Shown one piece after another: positions 1 to 6,051 of a stretch of 6,139 bases of DNA. How positions within the stretch are numbered: position 1 is the first letter of the stretch; the number at the start of each line of letters is the position of its first letter. The DNA comes from Allobosea sp. Its GTDB lineage: Bacteria; Pseudomonadota; Alphaproteobacteria; Rhizobiales; Beijerinckiaceae. The translations under genes were made by a program, and so were the position numbers. Under the pieces are notes generated by a model, which did not search any database, was not told the origin of the DNA, and saw only the letters and a program-made list of their open reading frames with translations. The stretch is taken from positions 1 through 6,139 of the forward strand of contig JAKFWE010000327.1 in the NCBI GenBank assembly GCA_021732895.1. The letters are read 5' to 3'.

Positions 1-1160
1 ACGAAGCCGTAGGCCGGGGTTTCGCCGGTCAGCGCCGGCACGGCCGAAATCTCGACCTCCTCGACGCTGCCGAAAGCGCCGCGGATGATCGTCGTGAAAT
101 TGCGCACGACGCCGTGCTCGGTCAGCGTCACCATCAGCAGCGGCAGATCGATGCCCGGCCGGCCGAGCCAGCGCTCGAGCGGCTCGCCCAGCGCCTGCTG
201 GCGGCTGGCGAGCTGCGTCAGATCGAGAAAGGCGCGGTTCGCCTCGAGAACGCGCAGGTCAGGGTCGATCACCACGAAGCCGTCGGGAAACTTCTCGAGC
301 ACGCCGAGCACGCGGCTGGCGACGGTGTCGCCGCTCGCCGCGCCGTCCCCGGAAACCGGCGTGAGCCTGACCAGCAGATAGGCGGAACTGTCCTGCCGGA
401 AGGCGGAGGCCTGGACGCGGAAGCGCCTGGCGCCGCCGCTGAGCGCGACCTCGATCTCGTCGGCCTTGCCGCCGGCCTGCGCCGCGCGCAGCATGACCTG
501 CAGCCTCTCCGCGCTGTCGGGAGCCAGACAGGACGGCAGCGACAAATTGCTCAACCGGTCGATGGGCAGATCGAGATGACGCTGCGCCGCTGGATTGGCC
601 TCGAGCACCTTGAAGGAGCTGGCGTCGACGATCACCACCGGCTCGGAGGCGAGGTGGAACAGCATGCGGTAGCGCGTCTCGGCCATGCGCAGCCGGGCGT
701 ATTCGCGCTCCATCGCCTGCTGCGCCTCGACGAGCCGCTGCTGCAGGCCCGCGAAGCCGCGCAGATCGCGGCCCAGCGCGATGATGGTGCCATCCTCGCC
801 GACCTGCATCGCCGAATAGCGCACCGGCAAGTCGGCGGCGCCGGAGCGCGGGTGGTTTATCTCGCGGAACTGCAGCAGCCGTTCGCTGCCGGCGTTGGCG
901 AGCAGGTCCCTGACTTTCGGCCTCGACTCGACCGTGACGACATCGGCCCAGCTCCGGCCGATCCAGCCATCGCAGCCGTCGCTGCGAAGCTCCTCGGCGC
1001 CGAGCGAAACGTCGAGGATGACGCCGTCGCGGTCGAGCACCAGCGCAATGTCGCTGGCGGCCGTGATCAGGCTGCCGGCGACCTCGGGCGCCAGCCTCCC
1101 GAGCCAGCCAAGCTGGCCCTTGAAGCCGCGCGCCGGCGTCTGGGGCGTGAAGACGTTCAT
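1..1160 (-). CDS. ppsR: PpsR/CrtJ photosynthesis repressor, N-terminal part (C-terminus outside window)
   Basis: This is a transcriptional repressor of bacteriochlorophyll, carotenoid and light-harvesting genes, and in known species it binds TGT-N12-ACA. Reading leftward from ATG at 1160, 386 codons are open to the window edge. The usual family length is about 465-475 residues, so the Fis-type helix-turn-helix end is missing. The N-terminal domain (about 20-135) contains ITAASDIALVLDRDG and ends in ALGRDLRG. A glutamine-rich helical linker follows (LQQRLVEAQQAMEREY, about 139-154), then PAS1 (about 160-270, with TRYRMLFHLASEPVVIVDAS) and PAS2 (about 285 onward, with FPDGFVVIDPDLRVLEANRAF). 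ATG 1160 is the first plausible start after an in-frame TAA just upstream; no strong ribosome binding site is seen. The gene lies 74 nt downstream of ppaA on the same strand, so the two may be co-transcribed. By remembered alignment, Val264 stands where Rhodobacter sphaeroides PpsR has redox-active Cys251; the cysteines seen here are Cys63 and Cys211. Confidence 0.93.
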   Translation of the reverse strand, partial: MNVFTPQTPARGFKGQLGWLGRLAPEVAGSLITAASDIALVLDRDGVILDVSLGAEELRSDGCDGWIGRSWADVVTVESRPKVRDLLANAGSERLLQFREINHPRSGAADLPVRYSAMQVGEDGTIIALGRDLRGFAGLQQRLVEAQQAMEREYARLRMAETRYRMLFHLASEPVVIVDASSFKVLEANPAAQRHLDLPIDRLSNLSLPSCLAPDSAERLQVMLRAAQAGGKADEIEVALSGGARRFRVQASAFRQDSSAYLLVRLTPVSGDGAASGDTVASRVLGVLEKFPDGFVVIDPDLRVLEANRAFLDLTQLASRQQALGEPLERWLGRPGIDLPLLMVTLTEHGVVRNFTTIIRGAFGSVEEVEISAVPALTGETPAYGF

Positions 1161-1234
1161 GACGGCGAAGGCCCGGTTCCTGACTGAGACGGCCCAGTTT
1201 CGAGGCGCTTAGCAGATAATGTCGCGCATGTCCC

Positions 1235-2140
1235 TCAACAAGAAAGTTTTTTCGAACCCAGCAGCCAGTCGATGCTGTTGACTGCCTCGGCCGCGTCGCG
1301 CGCCCCGAAATCGGCGCCGAGAGTCAGCGCCAGACCCGGCTCGGCGACGAACAGGGCGCCGCCCAGCATGACGTGCAGATTCTTGTTCAGCGAGGCCGCG
1401 CGAACGCCATTGACCACGGCTTGGATCCCGGCGGAGGCGACTTCGCCGCTCGCGGACAGCCCGACCACATCGAACCACTCCGTCCGGACGTGCTCGAGCA
1501 GGATGGGCTTCGACGGCAGAAACTCCGACTGGACATGCCAGCCGGCGCGGCGAAAGAACTCCTCGACGACCGCCAGGCCGAACGTGTGCTGCTCGCCGGG
1601 GACGACCGCCAGCAGAACGCGCAGCCCCTGCCCCTGAGGCGCAGGCTCGGCCTCGAAGGCGGGTCCGAAAATGCGCAGCAGCTGCTGCAGCCGAGACAGG
1701 CCGACCGTGACGTCGACGAAGGTGCAGCGATCCTGCTCCCAAAGCACGCCGAGACGGCGCGCCGTCTCCGACAGAACCGTGGTGATGACCGCCTCGGCCG
1801 ACATGCCGCGCGCGCGCAGGCCGTCCAGATGCGCCCGCGCCTCCGGCAACGGCCGGCGCACGATCATCGCGGCGAAGTCATCGACATCCTGATCCGTGAT
1901 CACGATCGGCGCCGGCGCCTTCTCCGGCGCGGCCCGCGCCGCCTCGCTGGCGCGATGGGCCAGCATGAGCCGCGGGATGATCTCCGCCTCGATCGTCCGG
2001 GCGAGTTCGTTGCGCAGCTCGATCGGCGGCTCGGCCTCGCCATCGGCGCACCAGTCCGGCCCCGGCAGACTGGGAAATCCGATCAGATCATCCGGCGACA
2101 TGTCTCGCGCAGAGAAAGTCCCACGTCCTGAAACAGGCAT
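1235..2140 (-). CDS. ppaA: PpaA/AerR-type cobalamin-binding antirepressor
   Basis: This 301-residue protein belongs to the PpaA/AerR family of B12-binding regulators. In Rhodobacter these modulate the PpsR/CrtJ repressor in response to light and redox state. A poorly conserved N-terminus (1-80) leads into a helical cap domain (about 83-160, with LGVLWEQDRCTFVDVTVGLSRLQ). A Rossmann-like B12-binding domain follows (about 172-295): RVLLAVVPGEQHTFG carries an E-x-H-x-x-G motif with His185, the likely lower cobalt ligand, followed by VVGLSASGEVA and VMLGGALF. Trp134 is present, but the W-x9-EH motif of CarH/LitR is not: Val144-Thr145 occupy the EH position. The start is ATG 2140 because a strong GGAGGT lies 6 nt upstream. 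The frame stays open for 73 more codons upstream, but that stretch has no family similarity I recognise. The gene is next to ppsR and divergent from bchF, the usual arrangement. Confidence 0.92.
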   Translation of the reverse strand: MPVSGRGTFSARDMSPDDLIGFPSLPGPDWCADGEAEPPIELRNELARTIEAEIIPRLMLAHRASEAARAAPEKAPAPIVITDQDVDDFAAMIVRRPLPEARAHLDGLRARGMSAEAVITTVLSETARRLGVLWEQDRCTFVDVTVGLSRLQQLLRIFGPAFEAEPAPQGQGLRVLLAVVPGEQHTFGLAVVEEFFRRAGWHVQSEFLPSKPILLEHVRTEWFDVVGLSASGEVASAGIQAVVNGVRAASLNKNLHVMLGGALFVAEPGLALTLGADFGARDAAEAVNSIDWLLGSKKLSC

Positions 2141-2146
2141 AAGGTC

Positions 2147-2152
2147 ACCTCC
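2147..2152 (-). promoter_or_regulatory. Shine-Dalgarno site of ppaA
   Basis: On the minus strand this reads GGAGGT, with a 6-nt spacer to ATG at 2140. It decides the ppaA start in favour of a 301-residue protein over the much longer open frame that continues upstream. Confidence 0.85.
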
Positions 2153-2197
2153 CTGGGGTGGACGGCGATCCGGTCCAGGAGCTCTTGCGGCCCCATT

Positions 2198-2229
2198 GTT
2201 CGATGCACGCAGGATAGCGTCCATCGAAC
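2198..2229. repeat. 8-bp inverted repeat upstream of ppaA
   Basis: GTTCGATG (2198-2205) and CATCGAAC (2222-2229) are perfect inverted copies separated by 16 nt. The dyad lies about 60-90 nt upstream of the ppaA start codon. It could be a regulator site or a hairpin in the ppaA leader. It does not match the PpsR consensus and no function can be read from it. Confidence 0.4.
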
Positions 2230-2469
2230 CGGAAAGCTGTTCCTCTCGACCTCTCAGAGGGGAGTGAAGCATGCCAATTGCGCCTCGGCAATCGCGACGG
2301 ACGAACTTTTTAGCCGGAATCGTCGAACCGCGGGCAGTGCGCGGAAACGCCTCCGACACGACAGGGCGGTAGTTTCAGGCCAAGCGATGGCGTTGCCGGA
2401 ATCGCCCTGCGGCGCACCGTGCGCGGCTCAGCCGCCCGACGAAGGGGAGCCTACTCTGATTTTCAGACA

Positions 2470-2487
2470 TGTCCAGTGGTCATGACA
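2470..2487. promoter_or_regulatory. PpsR/CrtJ operator, distal site
   Basis: TGTCCAGTGGTCATGACA fits TGT-N12-ACA exactly, with TGTC/GACA arms. It lies 34 bp upstream of a second site of the same form. PpsR/CrtJ binds paired sites of this kind cooperatively at bch promoters in Rhodobacter. The repressor gene is in the same window, which supports the assignment; binding itself is inferred. Confidence 0.8.
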
Positions 2488-2503
2488 TTCGTCGGAGATT
2501 TAG

Positions 2504-2521
2504 TGTCAATCCGAGTTGACA
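2504..2521. promoter_or_regulatory. PpsR/CrtJ operator, promoter-proximal site
   Basis: TGTCAATCCGAGTTGACA is an exact TGT-N12-ACA match with perfect 6-bp arms (TGTCAA/TTGACA). The right arm is itself a consensus -35 hexamer for the bchF direction, so repressor binding would directly block RNA polymerase. It is the better of the two sites in symmetry. Confidence 0.87.
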
Positions 2522-2544
2522 CTCGGAAGTCGGCGCGCCAATCT
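2516..2544 (+). promoter_or_regulatory. Probable sigma70-type promoter of the bchFNBH operon
   Basis: A perfect TTGACA (2516-2521) is followed after 17 nt by CAATCT (2539-2544), a weak -10 match. Transcription would begin near 2550, giving a leader of about 50 nt before the bchF start at 2601. The -35 lies inside the proximal operator, an arrangement typical of PpsR/CrtJ-controlled promoters. The -10 is the uncertain part. Confidence 0.55.
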
Positions 2545-2589
2545 CGCTCTTGGCAAAGCATCCCGCTCCCCGCGCGGATGCGTCGAACC

Positions 2590-2594
2590 GGAGG
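2590..2594 (+). promoter_or_regulatory. Shine-Dalgarno site of bchF
   Basis: GGAGG with a 6-nt spacer to ATG 2601. It favours that start over the in-frame TTG at 2550, which lies very close to the probable transcription start and has no ribosome binding site. Confidence 0.8.
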
Positions 2595-2600
2595 CGTCCG

Positions 2601-3116
2601 ATGCCCGTTCGGACCGCGCGATCCAGCCAGGCGCCGCTCTACACGCCGGAGCAGCGCGAGCGCCGCGACTCCTCGCGCTGGACACTGGTTCAGGGCGTTC
2701 TCGCGCCGCTGCAGTTCCTGGTCTTCCTCGTCAGCCTGTGCCTCGTCCTGCGCTATCTCGCGACCGGGGCAGGCTACGAGGCCGCGACGCTCTCGATCAT
2801 CGTCAAGACGCTGCTGCTCTACACGATCATGGTCACCGGAGCGCTCTGGGAGCGCGACGTGTTCGGCCAGTACCTCTTCGCCGCGCCCTTCTTCTGGGAG
2901 GATGCCGTCTCCTTCGTCGTGATCGCGCTCCACAGCTATTATCTCTACGCGATCCTGACCGGCGCTCTGGCGCCCCGCGAGCAGATGCTCGTCGCGCTGG
3001 CCGCTTACGCCGTCTACGTCGTCAACGCCGCGCAGTTCCTGCTGAAGCTGCGCGCGGCCCGGCTGCAGGCCGCAGCCTCGATACGTCAGCCCGGCGCGCT
3101 GGAGCTGGCGTCATGA
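2601..3116 (+). CDS. bchF: 3-vinyl bacteriochlorophyllide hydratase
   Basis: BchF hydrates the 3-vinyl group of (bacterio)chlorophyllide a to 3-hydroxyethyl, a step of bacteriochlorophyll a synthesis at the membrane. The protein is 171 residues, close to the usual family size. After a charged N-terminus (1-27) there are about four hydrophobic segments: roughly 30-51, 63-82, 93-121 and 129-149. The conserved family block WERDVFGQYLFAAPFFWED lies at 83-101, followed by ALHSYYLY. A GGAGG ribosome binding site supports the ATG at 2601. It is the first gene of the operon, directly downstream of two PpsR-type operators, and its TGA overlaps the bchN start as ATGA, which implies translational coupling. 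No key part appears to be missing. Confidence 0.95.
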   Translation: MPVRTARSSQAPLYTPEQRERRDSSRWTLVQGVLAPLQFLVFLVSLCLVLRYLATGAGYEAATLSIIVKTLLLYTIMVTGALWERDVFGQYLFAAPFFWEDAVSFVVIALHSYYLYAILTGALAPREQMLVALAAYAVYVVNAAQFLLKLRAARLQAAASIRQPGALELAS

Positions 3117-4417
3117 ACGCGCCGCTGCTCGCCCGGGGCGTCTCTGCGCAAGGTCTGCCCGCACAGGGCTGCGACGCCCCGCCCGTCCTGCGCGAGCGCG
3201 GCCAGCGTGAGGTCTTCTGCGGCCTGACCGGCATCATGTGGCTGCACCGCAAGATCCAGGACGCCTTCTTCCTGATCGTCGGCTCGCGCACCTGCGCCCA
3301 TCTGATGCAGTCGGCCGCCGGCGTGATGATCTTCGCCGAGCCGCGCTTCGCCACCGCGATCATCGAAGAAAAAGACCTTGCGGGGCTGGCCGACGCCAAC
3401 GCCGAACTCGACGCCGTGGTCACACGCCTGCTCGAGCGCCGGCCCGACATCAAGCTGCTCTTCCTCGTCGGCTCCTGCCCGTCGGAGGTGATCAAGCTCG
3501 ACCTGTCGCGCGCTGCGCTGCGGCTCGGGCAGCGCTTCGCCCCGCAGGTCCGCGTGCTGAACTATTCCGGCAGCGGCATCGAGACCACCTTCACGCAAGG
3601 CGAGGACGCCTGCCTGACGGCGCTCGCGCCGACGCTGCCGGCCGCTGCTGCCAGTCAGGAAAAATCCCTGCTCGTCGTCGGCGTGCTGGCCGATGCGGTC
3701 GAGGATCAGTTCCGCCGCCTGTTCACCGCGATGGGCATCGAGCGCGTCGCGTTCCTGCCGGCGCGCCGCGCCGGGCAGATGCCGGCGGTCGGTCCGAACA
3801 CGGACTATCTGCTGGTCCAGCCCTTCCTTGGCGAAACGGCGCGTGCGCTGGAGAACCGCGGCGCGAAGCGGCTGGCCGCCCCGTTCCCGCTCGGCGCGGA
3901 GGGCACGACGGGCTGGCTCAAGGCCGCCGCCGAGGCGTTCGGCGTCCCGGCTGATCGCTTCGAGGCCGCCATCGCCGCGCCCCGCGAGCGCGCCAACCGC
4001 GCGCTGGAGCATTCGCGCGCCGCGCTAAAGGGCCGGCGCATCTTTTTCTTCCCCGACAGCCAGCTCGAAATCCCGATCGCGCGCTTCCTGCATCGCGAAC
4101 TCGGTATGGAGCTGGTCGAGGTCGGCACGCCCTATCTGCACAAGGACCATCTCGCCGCCGATCTCGCCCTGCTGCCCGCCGGCACGCAGCTCAGCGAGGG
4201 CCAGGACGTAGACCGCCAGCTCGACCGCTGCCTGGCGGCAGCGCCCGACATCACCGTCTGCGGCCTGGGCCTCGCCAACCCGCTGGAGGAGCGCGGCCTG
4301 ACCACGAAATGGGCGATCGAGCTCGTCTTCACGCCGATCCAGGGTTTCGAACAGGCCGGCGATCTCGCCGAACTCTTCGCGCGGCCGCTGAATCGCCGCG
4401 CGGCGCTGGAGGTGTAG
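3113..4417 (+). CDS. bchN: Dark-operative protochlorophyllide reductase subunit N
   Basis: BchN pairs with BchB to form the NB component of DPOR, a nitrogenase-like enzyme. With electrons from BchL it reduces ring D of protochlorophyllide without light. The protein is 434 residues, slightly longer than the usual 420-430 because of its N-terminal extension. The three cysteines that, with an aspartate of BchB, hold the NB [4Fe-4S] cluster are visible: Cys36 (REVFCGLTGIMWLH), Cys61 (GSRTCAHLMQSAAGVMIFAEPR without its last residues) and Cys122 (LVGSCPSEVIKLDL). They sit at a constant +10 offset from Cys26, Cys51 and Cys112 of Rhodobacter capsulatus. Later landmarks are NYSGSGIETTFTQGED and the C-terminal GLGLANPLEERGL and KWAIELVFTPIQGFEQA. 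The ATG overlaps the bchF stop (ATGA), with GGAG 8 nt upstream. The gene looks intact. Confidence 0.97.
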   Translation: MNAPLLARGVSAQGLPAQGCDAPPVLRERGQREVFCGLTGIMWLHRKIQDAFFLIVGSRTCAHLMQSAAGVMIFAEPRFATAIIEEKDLAGLADANAELDAVVTRLLERRPDIKLLFLVGSCPSEVIKLDLSRAALRLGQRFAPQVRVLNYSGSGIETTFTQGEDACLTALAPTLPAAAASQEKSLLVVGVLADAVEDQFRRLFTAMGIERVAFLPARRAGQMPAVGPNTDYLLVQPFLGETARALENRGAKRLAAPFPLGAEGTTGWLKAAAEAFGVPADRFEAAIAAPRERANRALEHSRAALKGRRIFFFPDSQLEIPIARFLHRELGMELVEVGTPYLHKDHLAADLALLPAGTQLSEGQDVDRQLDRCLAAAPDITVCGLGLANPLEERGLTTKWAIELVFTPIQGFEQAGDLAELFARPLNRRAALEV

Positions 4418-4419
4418 CG

Positions 4420-6015
4420 ATGCACCTCACGGTCTGGACCTATGAAGGCCCCCCGCATGTCGGCGCGATGCGCGTCGCCACCGCGATGACGGATGTGCAC
4501 TACGTGCTGCATGCGCCCCAAGGCGACACCTATGCCGATCTGCTCTTCACCATGATCGAGCGGCGCGGCAAGCGCCCGCCCGTCACCTACACCACCTTCC
4601 AGGCGCGCGATCTCGGCGGCGATACCGCCGACCTGTTCCAGCGCGCCGCACATGATGCCTATGAGCGCTTCAAGCCCGCCGCCATGCTGGTCGGAGCGTC
4701 CTGCACCGGCGAACTGATCCAGGACGATCCGGCGGGGCTGGCGCGTGCGCTCGGCCTGCCCATTCCGGTCATCCCGCTCGAACTGCCCTCCTATCAGCGC
4801 AAGGAGAACTGGGGCGCGGCCGAGACCTTCTACCAGCTCGTTCGGACGCTGGCGGGGCCGTCCATGCCAAAGCCCGGGACGCAGCGCCCGGCGCGCGAGC
4901 CCGGCAAGCGCCCGAGCTGCAACATCCTCGGCCCGACCGCGCTCGGCTTTCGCCACCGCGACGATGTCCGCGCCGTGAAGGAGCTGCTGGCGAGCCTCGG
5001 CGTTGACGTCAACGTCACCGCGCCCTGGCAGGCGAGCGCCGCCGATATCGCGAGGCTCGGGCAGGCCGATTTCAACGTCGTGCTCTATCCCGAGATCGCC
5101 GGCCTCGCGGCGCAATGGCTCAAGCGCTCCTTCGGCCAGCCGGTCGTCGCCAGCGTGCCGATCGGCGTCGGCGCGACGCGCGATTTCATCACCGAGGTCG
5201 CAAGGCTTGCCGGCGTCGACGCCACCGCCGTGCTGGCCGACGAGACCTCGCGCCTGCCCTGGTATTCGCGCTCGGTCGACTCGACCTATCTCACCGGCAA
5301 GCGCGTCTTCATCTTCGGCGACGCGACGCACGCCATCGCCGCCGCCCGCATCGCCAGCGAGGAACTCGGCTTCAAGGTCGTGGGTCTGGGCGCCTATTCC
5401 CGCGAACTCGCCCGCGACGTCCGCGAGGCGGCGGGCCGGCTCGGGCTCGAGGCGCTGATCACCGACGATTATCTCGAGGTCGAGGCGGCCTGCGCCGCGC
5501 TGCAGCCGGAGCTGGTGCTCGGCACGCAGATGGAGCGCCATATCGCCAAGCGGCTCGGCATCCCCTGCGCGGTGATCTCGGCTCCGGTCCATGTCCAGGA
5601 TTTCCCGGCGCGCTACTCGCCGCAGATGGGGTTCGAGGGCGCCAACGTCATTTTCGACTCATGGGTCCACCCGCTGATGATGGGGCTGGAAGAGCACCTG
5701 CTCGGCATGTTCCGCGACGATTTCGAGTTCCACGACGGGGCCGGGTCGTCGCATCTCGGGCATGGCAAACCGTCATTGCGAGGAGGCGAAGCCGACGAAG
5801 CAACCCAGGGGGACGTAGAGCTCGATCCCCCTGGATTGCTTCGCTCCGCTCGCAATGACGGGGAAGTCGCGCTCGCCGACAAGCCGATCGTCCTGTCTTG
5901 GGCCGCCGAGGCCGAACTCGAACTGAAAAAGATCCCCTTCTTCGTCCGCGGAAAGGCGCGGCGCAACACGGAGAAATACGCAGGCGAACGCGGAATAAGC
6001 CCGATCACGGTGTAG
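4420..6015 (+). CDS. bchB: Dark-operative protochlorophyllide reductase subunit B, with in-frame repeat insertion and amber-truncated C-terminus
   Basis: BchB completes the DPOR NB catalytic component. The frame encodes 531 residues from ATG 4420, which has GGAGGT 6 nt upstream and follows the bchN stop by 2 nt. Asp36 (HAPQGDTYADLL), the unusual aspartate ligand of the NB cluster, is present. Asp287 in RSVDSTYLTGKRVFIFGD probably corresponds to catalytic Asp274 of Rhodobacter. The nitrogenase-like body continues through SAPVHVQDFPARYSPQMGFE and ends near residue 445. Two things are odd. Residues about 451-480 are encoded entirely by a 90-bp palindromic repeat inserted in frame in the linker. 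The C-terminal PCP-reductase domain (about 492-531, with KKIPFFVRGKARRNTEKYA) stops at a TAG exactly where relatives read ...ITV-E-TLYDAKAH..., so about 12 residues are lost. The rest of the frame is clean. Whether the enzyme still works cannot be told from sequence. Confidence 0.95.
   Translation: MHLTVWTYEGPPHVGAMRVATAMTDVHYVLHAPQGDTYADLLFTMIERRGKRPPVTYTTFQARDLGGDTADLFQRAAHDAYERFKPAAMLVGASCTGELIQDDPAGLARALGLPIPVIPLELPSYQRKENWGAAETFYQLVRTLAGPSMPKPGTQRPAREPGKRPSCNILGPTALGFRHRDDVRAVKELLASLGVDVNVTAPWQASAADIARLGQADFNVVLYPEIAGLAAQWLKRSFGQPVVASVPIGVGATRDFITEVARLAGVDATAVLADETSRLPWYSRSVDSTYLTGKRVFIFGDATHAIAAARIASEELGFKVVGLGAYSRELARDVREAAGRLGLEALITDDYLEVEAACAALQPELVLGTQMERHIAKRLGIPCAVISAPVHVQDFPARYSPQMGFEGANVIFDSWVHPLMMGLEEHLLGMFRDDFEFHDGAGSSHLGHGKPSLRGGEADEATQGDVELDPPGLLRSARNDGEVALADKPIVLSWAAEAELELKKIPFFVRGKARRNTEKYAGERGISPITV
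5771..5860. repeat. 90-bp REP-like palindromic element inside bchB
   Basis: The outer arms CGTCATTGCGAG (5771-5782) and CTCGCAATGACG (5849-5860) are perfect 12-bp inverted copies. The inner arms CGAAGCAACCCAGGGGGA (5796-5813) and TCCCCCTGGATTGCTTCG (5826-5843) pair over 18 bp with one mismatch. The left side has 13 nt between its arms and the right only 5. A 12-nt loop (5814-5825) contains GAGCTC. I recognise the CGTCATTGCGAG...GAAGCAA(T/C)CC pattern as a dispersed intergenic repeat common in alphaproteobacterial genomes. Its 90-bp length keeps the bchB frame. It is the only copy in this window, and its sequence is unlike any BchB coding sequence I know. Confidence 0.9.
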
Positions 6016-6051
6016 ACGCTTTACGATGCCAAAGCCCATTTCGGCCGATAG
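6016..6051 (+). pseudogene. bchB: Residual bchB C-terminal codons beyond the amber stop
   Basis: Directly after the bchB TAG (6013-6015), and in the same frame, the codons read T-L-Y-D-A-K-A-H-F-G-R followed by TAG at 6049-6051. This is the conserved BchB C-terminal tail, in which the interrupted codon is normally glutamate (ITVETLYDAKAH...). One G-to-T change (GAG to TAG) would explain the state seen. The stretch overlaps the first 26 nt of bchH in another frame, so its sequence is partly kept by bchH coding. Confidence 0.85.

Larger units (their letters stand above)
2141..2600. other. Divergent ppaA / bchF control region
   Basis: About 460 bp without a convincing gene separates the ppaA start from the bchF start. 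The bchF-proximal part (2470-2521) holds two PpsR-type operators and a promoter-like element. The ppaA-proximal part holds the ppaA ribosome binding site and an 8-bp dyad at 2198-2229. The middle (about 2230-2465) shows only small dyads, such as TCTGA/TCAGA at 2455-2467. A 73-codon GTG-initiated frame at 2264-2485 looks like chance. I see no TGT-N12-ACA site close to ppaA and no FnrL-like TTGAT-N4-ATCAA. Confidence 0.75.

Noticed and set aside
114..1187. Long plus-strand open frame opposite ppsR
   Set aside because: It is antisense to a clear PAS-domain repressor and its composition is that of a GC-rich shadow frame. The same applies to the long antisense frames over bchN and bchB.
1220..1240. 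Possible PpsR site before ppsR (TGT at 1220 and 1229, ACA at 1238)
   Set aside because: The spacers are 15 and 6 nt, not 12.
2141..2359. 73-codon upstream extension of ppaA
   Set aside because: A strong GGAGGT sits 6 nt before ATG 2140, and the extension has no family similarity and covers the control region.
2264..2485. 73-codon GTG-initiated frame on the plus strand in the ppaA-bchF gap
   Set aside because: It has no recognisable domain and runs through the distal operator. In this GC-rich DNA such open frames arise by chance.
2224..2590. Short repeated words: CGTCGAACCG at 2321 and 2581 (TCGAACCGG at 2224), GCCGGAATCG at 2313 and 2395
   Set aside because: They are only 9-10 bp, irregularly spaced and not symmetric. 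Chance cannot be excluded, and one copy overlaps the bchF ribosome binding site region.
2550..2600. TTG start for bchF, 17 codons upstream
   Set aside because: It lacks a ribosome binding site and coincides with the probable transcription start. ATG 2601 has GGAGG at ideal spacing.
4855..4917. Proline- and arginine-rich loop of BchB (residues 146-166) as a second insertion
   Set aside because: A loop of similar character occurs in BchB of other rhizobial-type phototrophs as I recall them, and there is no palindrome or repeat structure here.
5826..5860. Right arm of the bchB repeat as a transcription terminator
   Set aside because: The hairpin would be strong but has no T-run after it, and it lies inside a coding frame upstream of bchH in the same operon.
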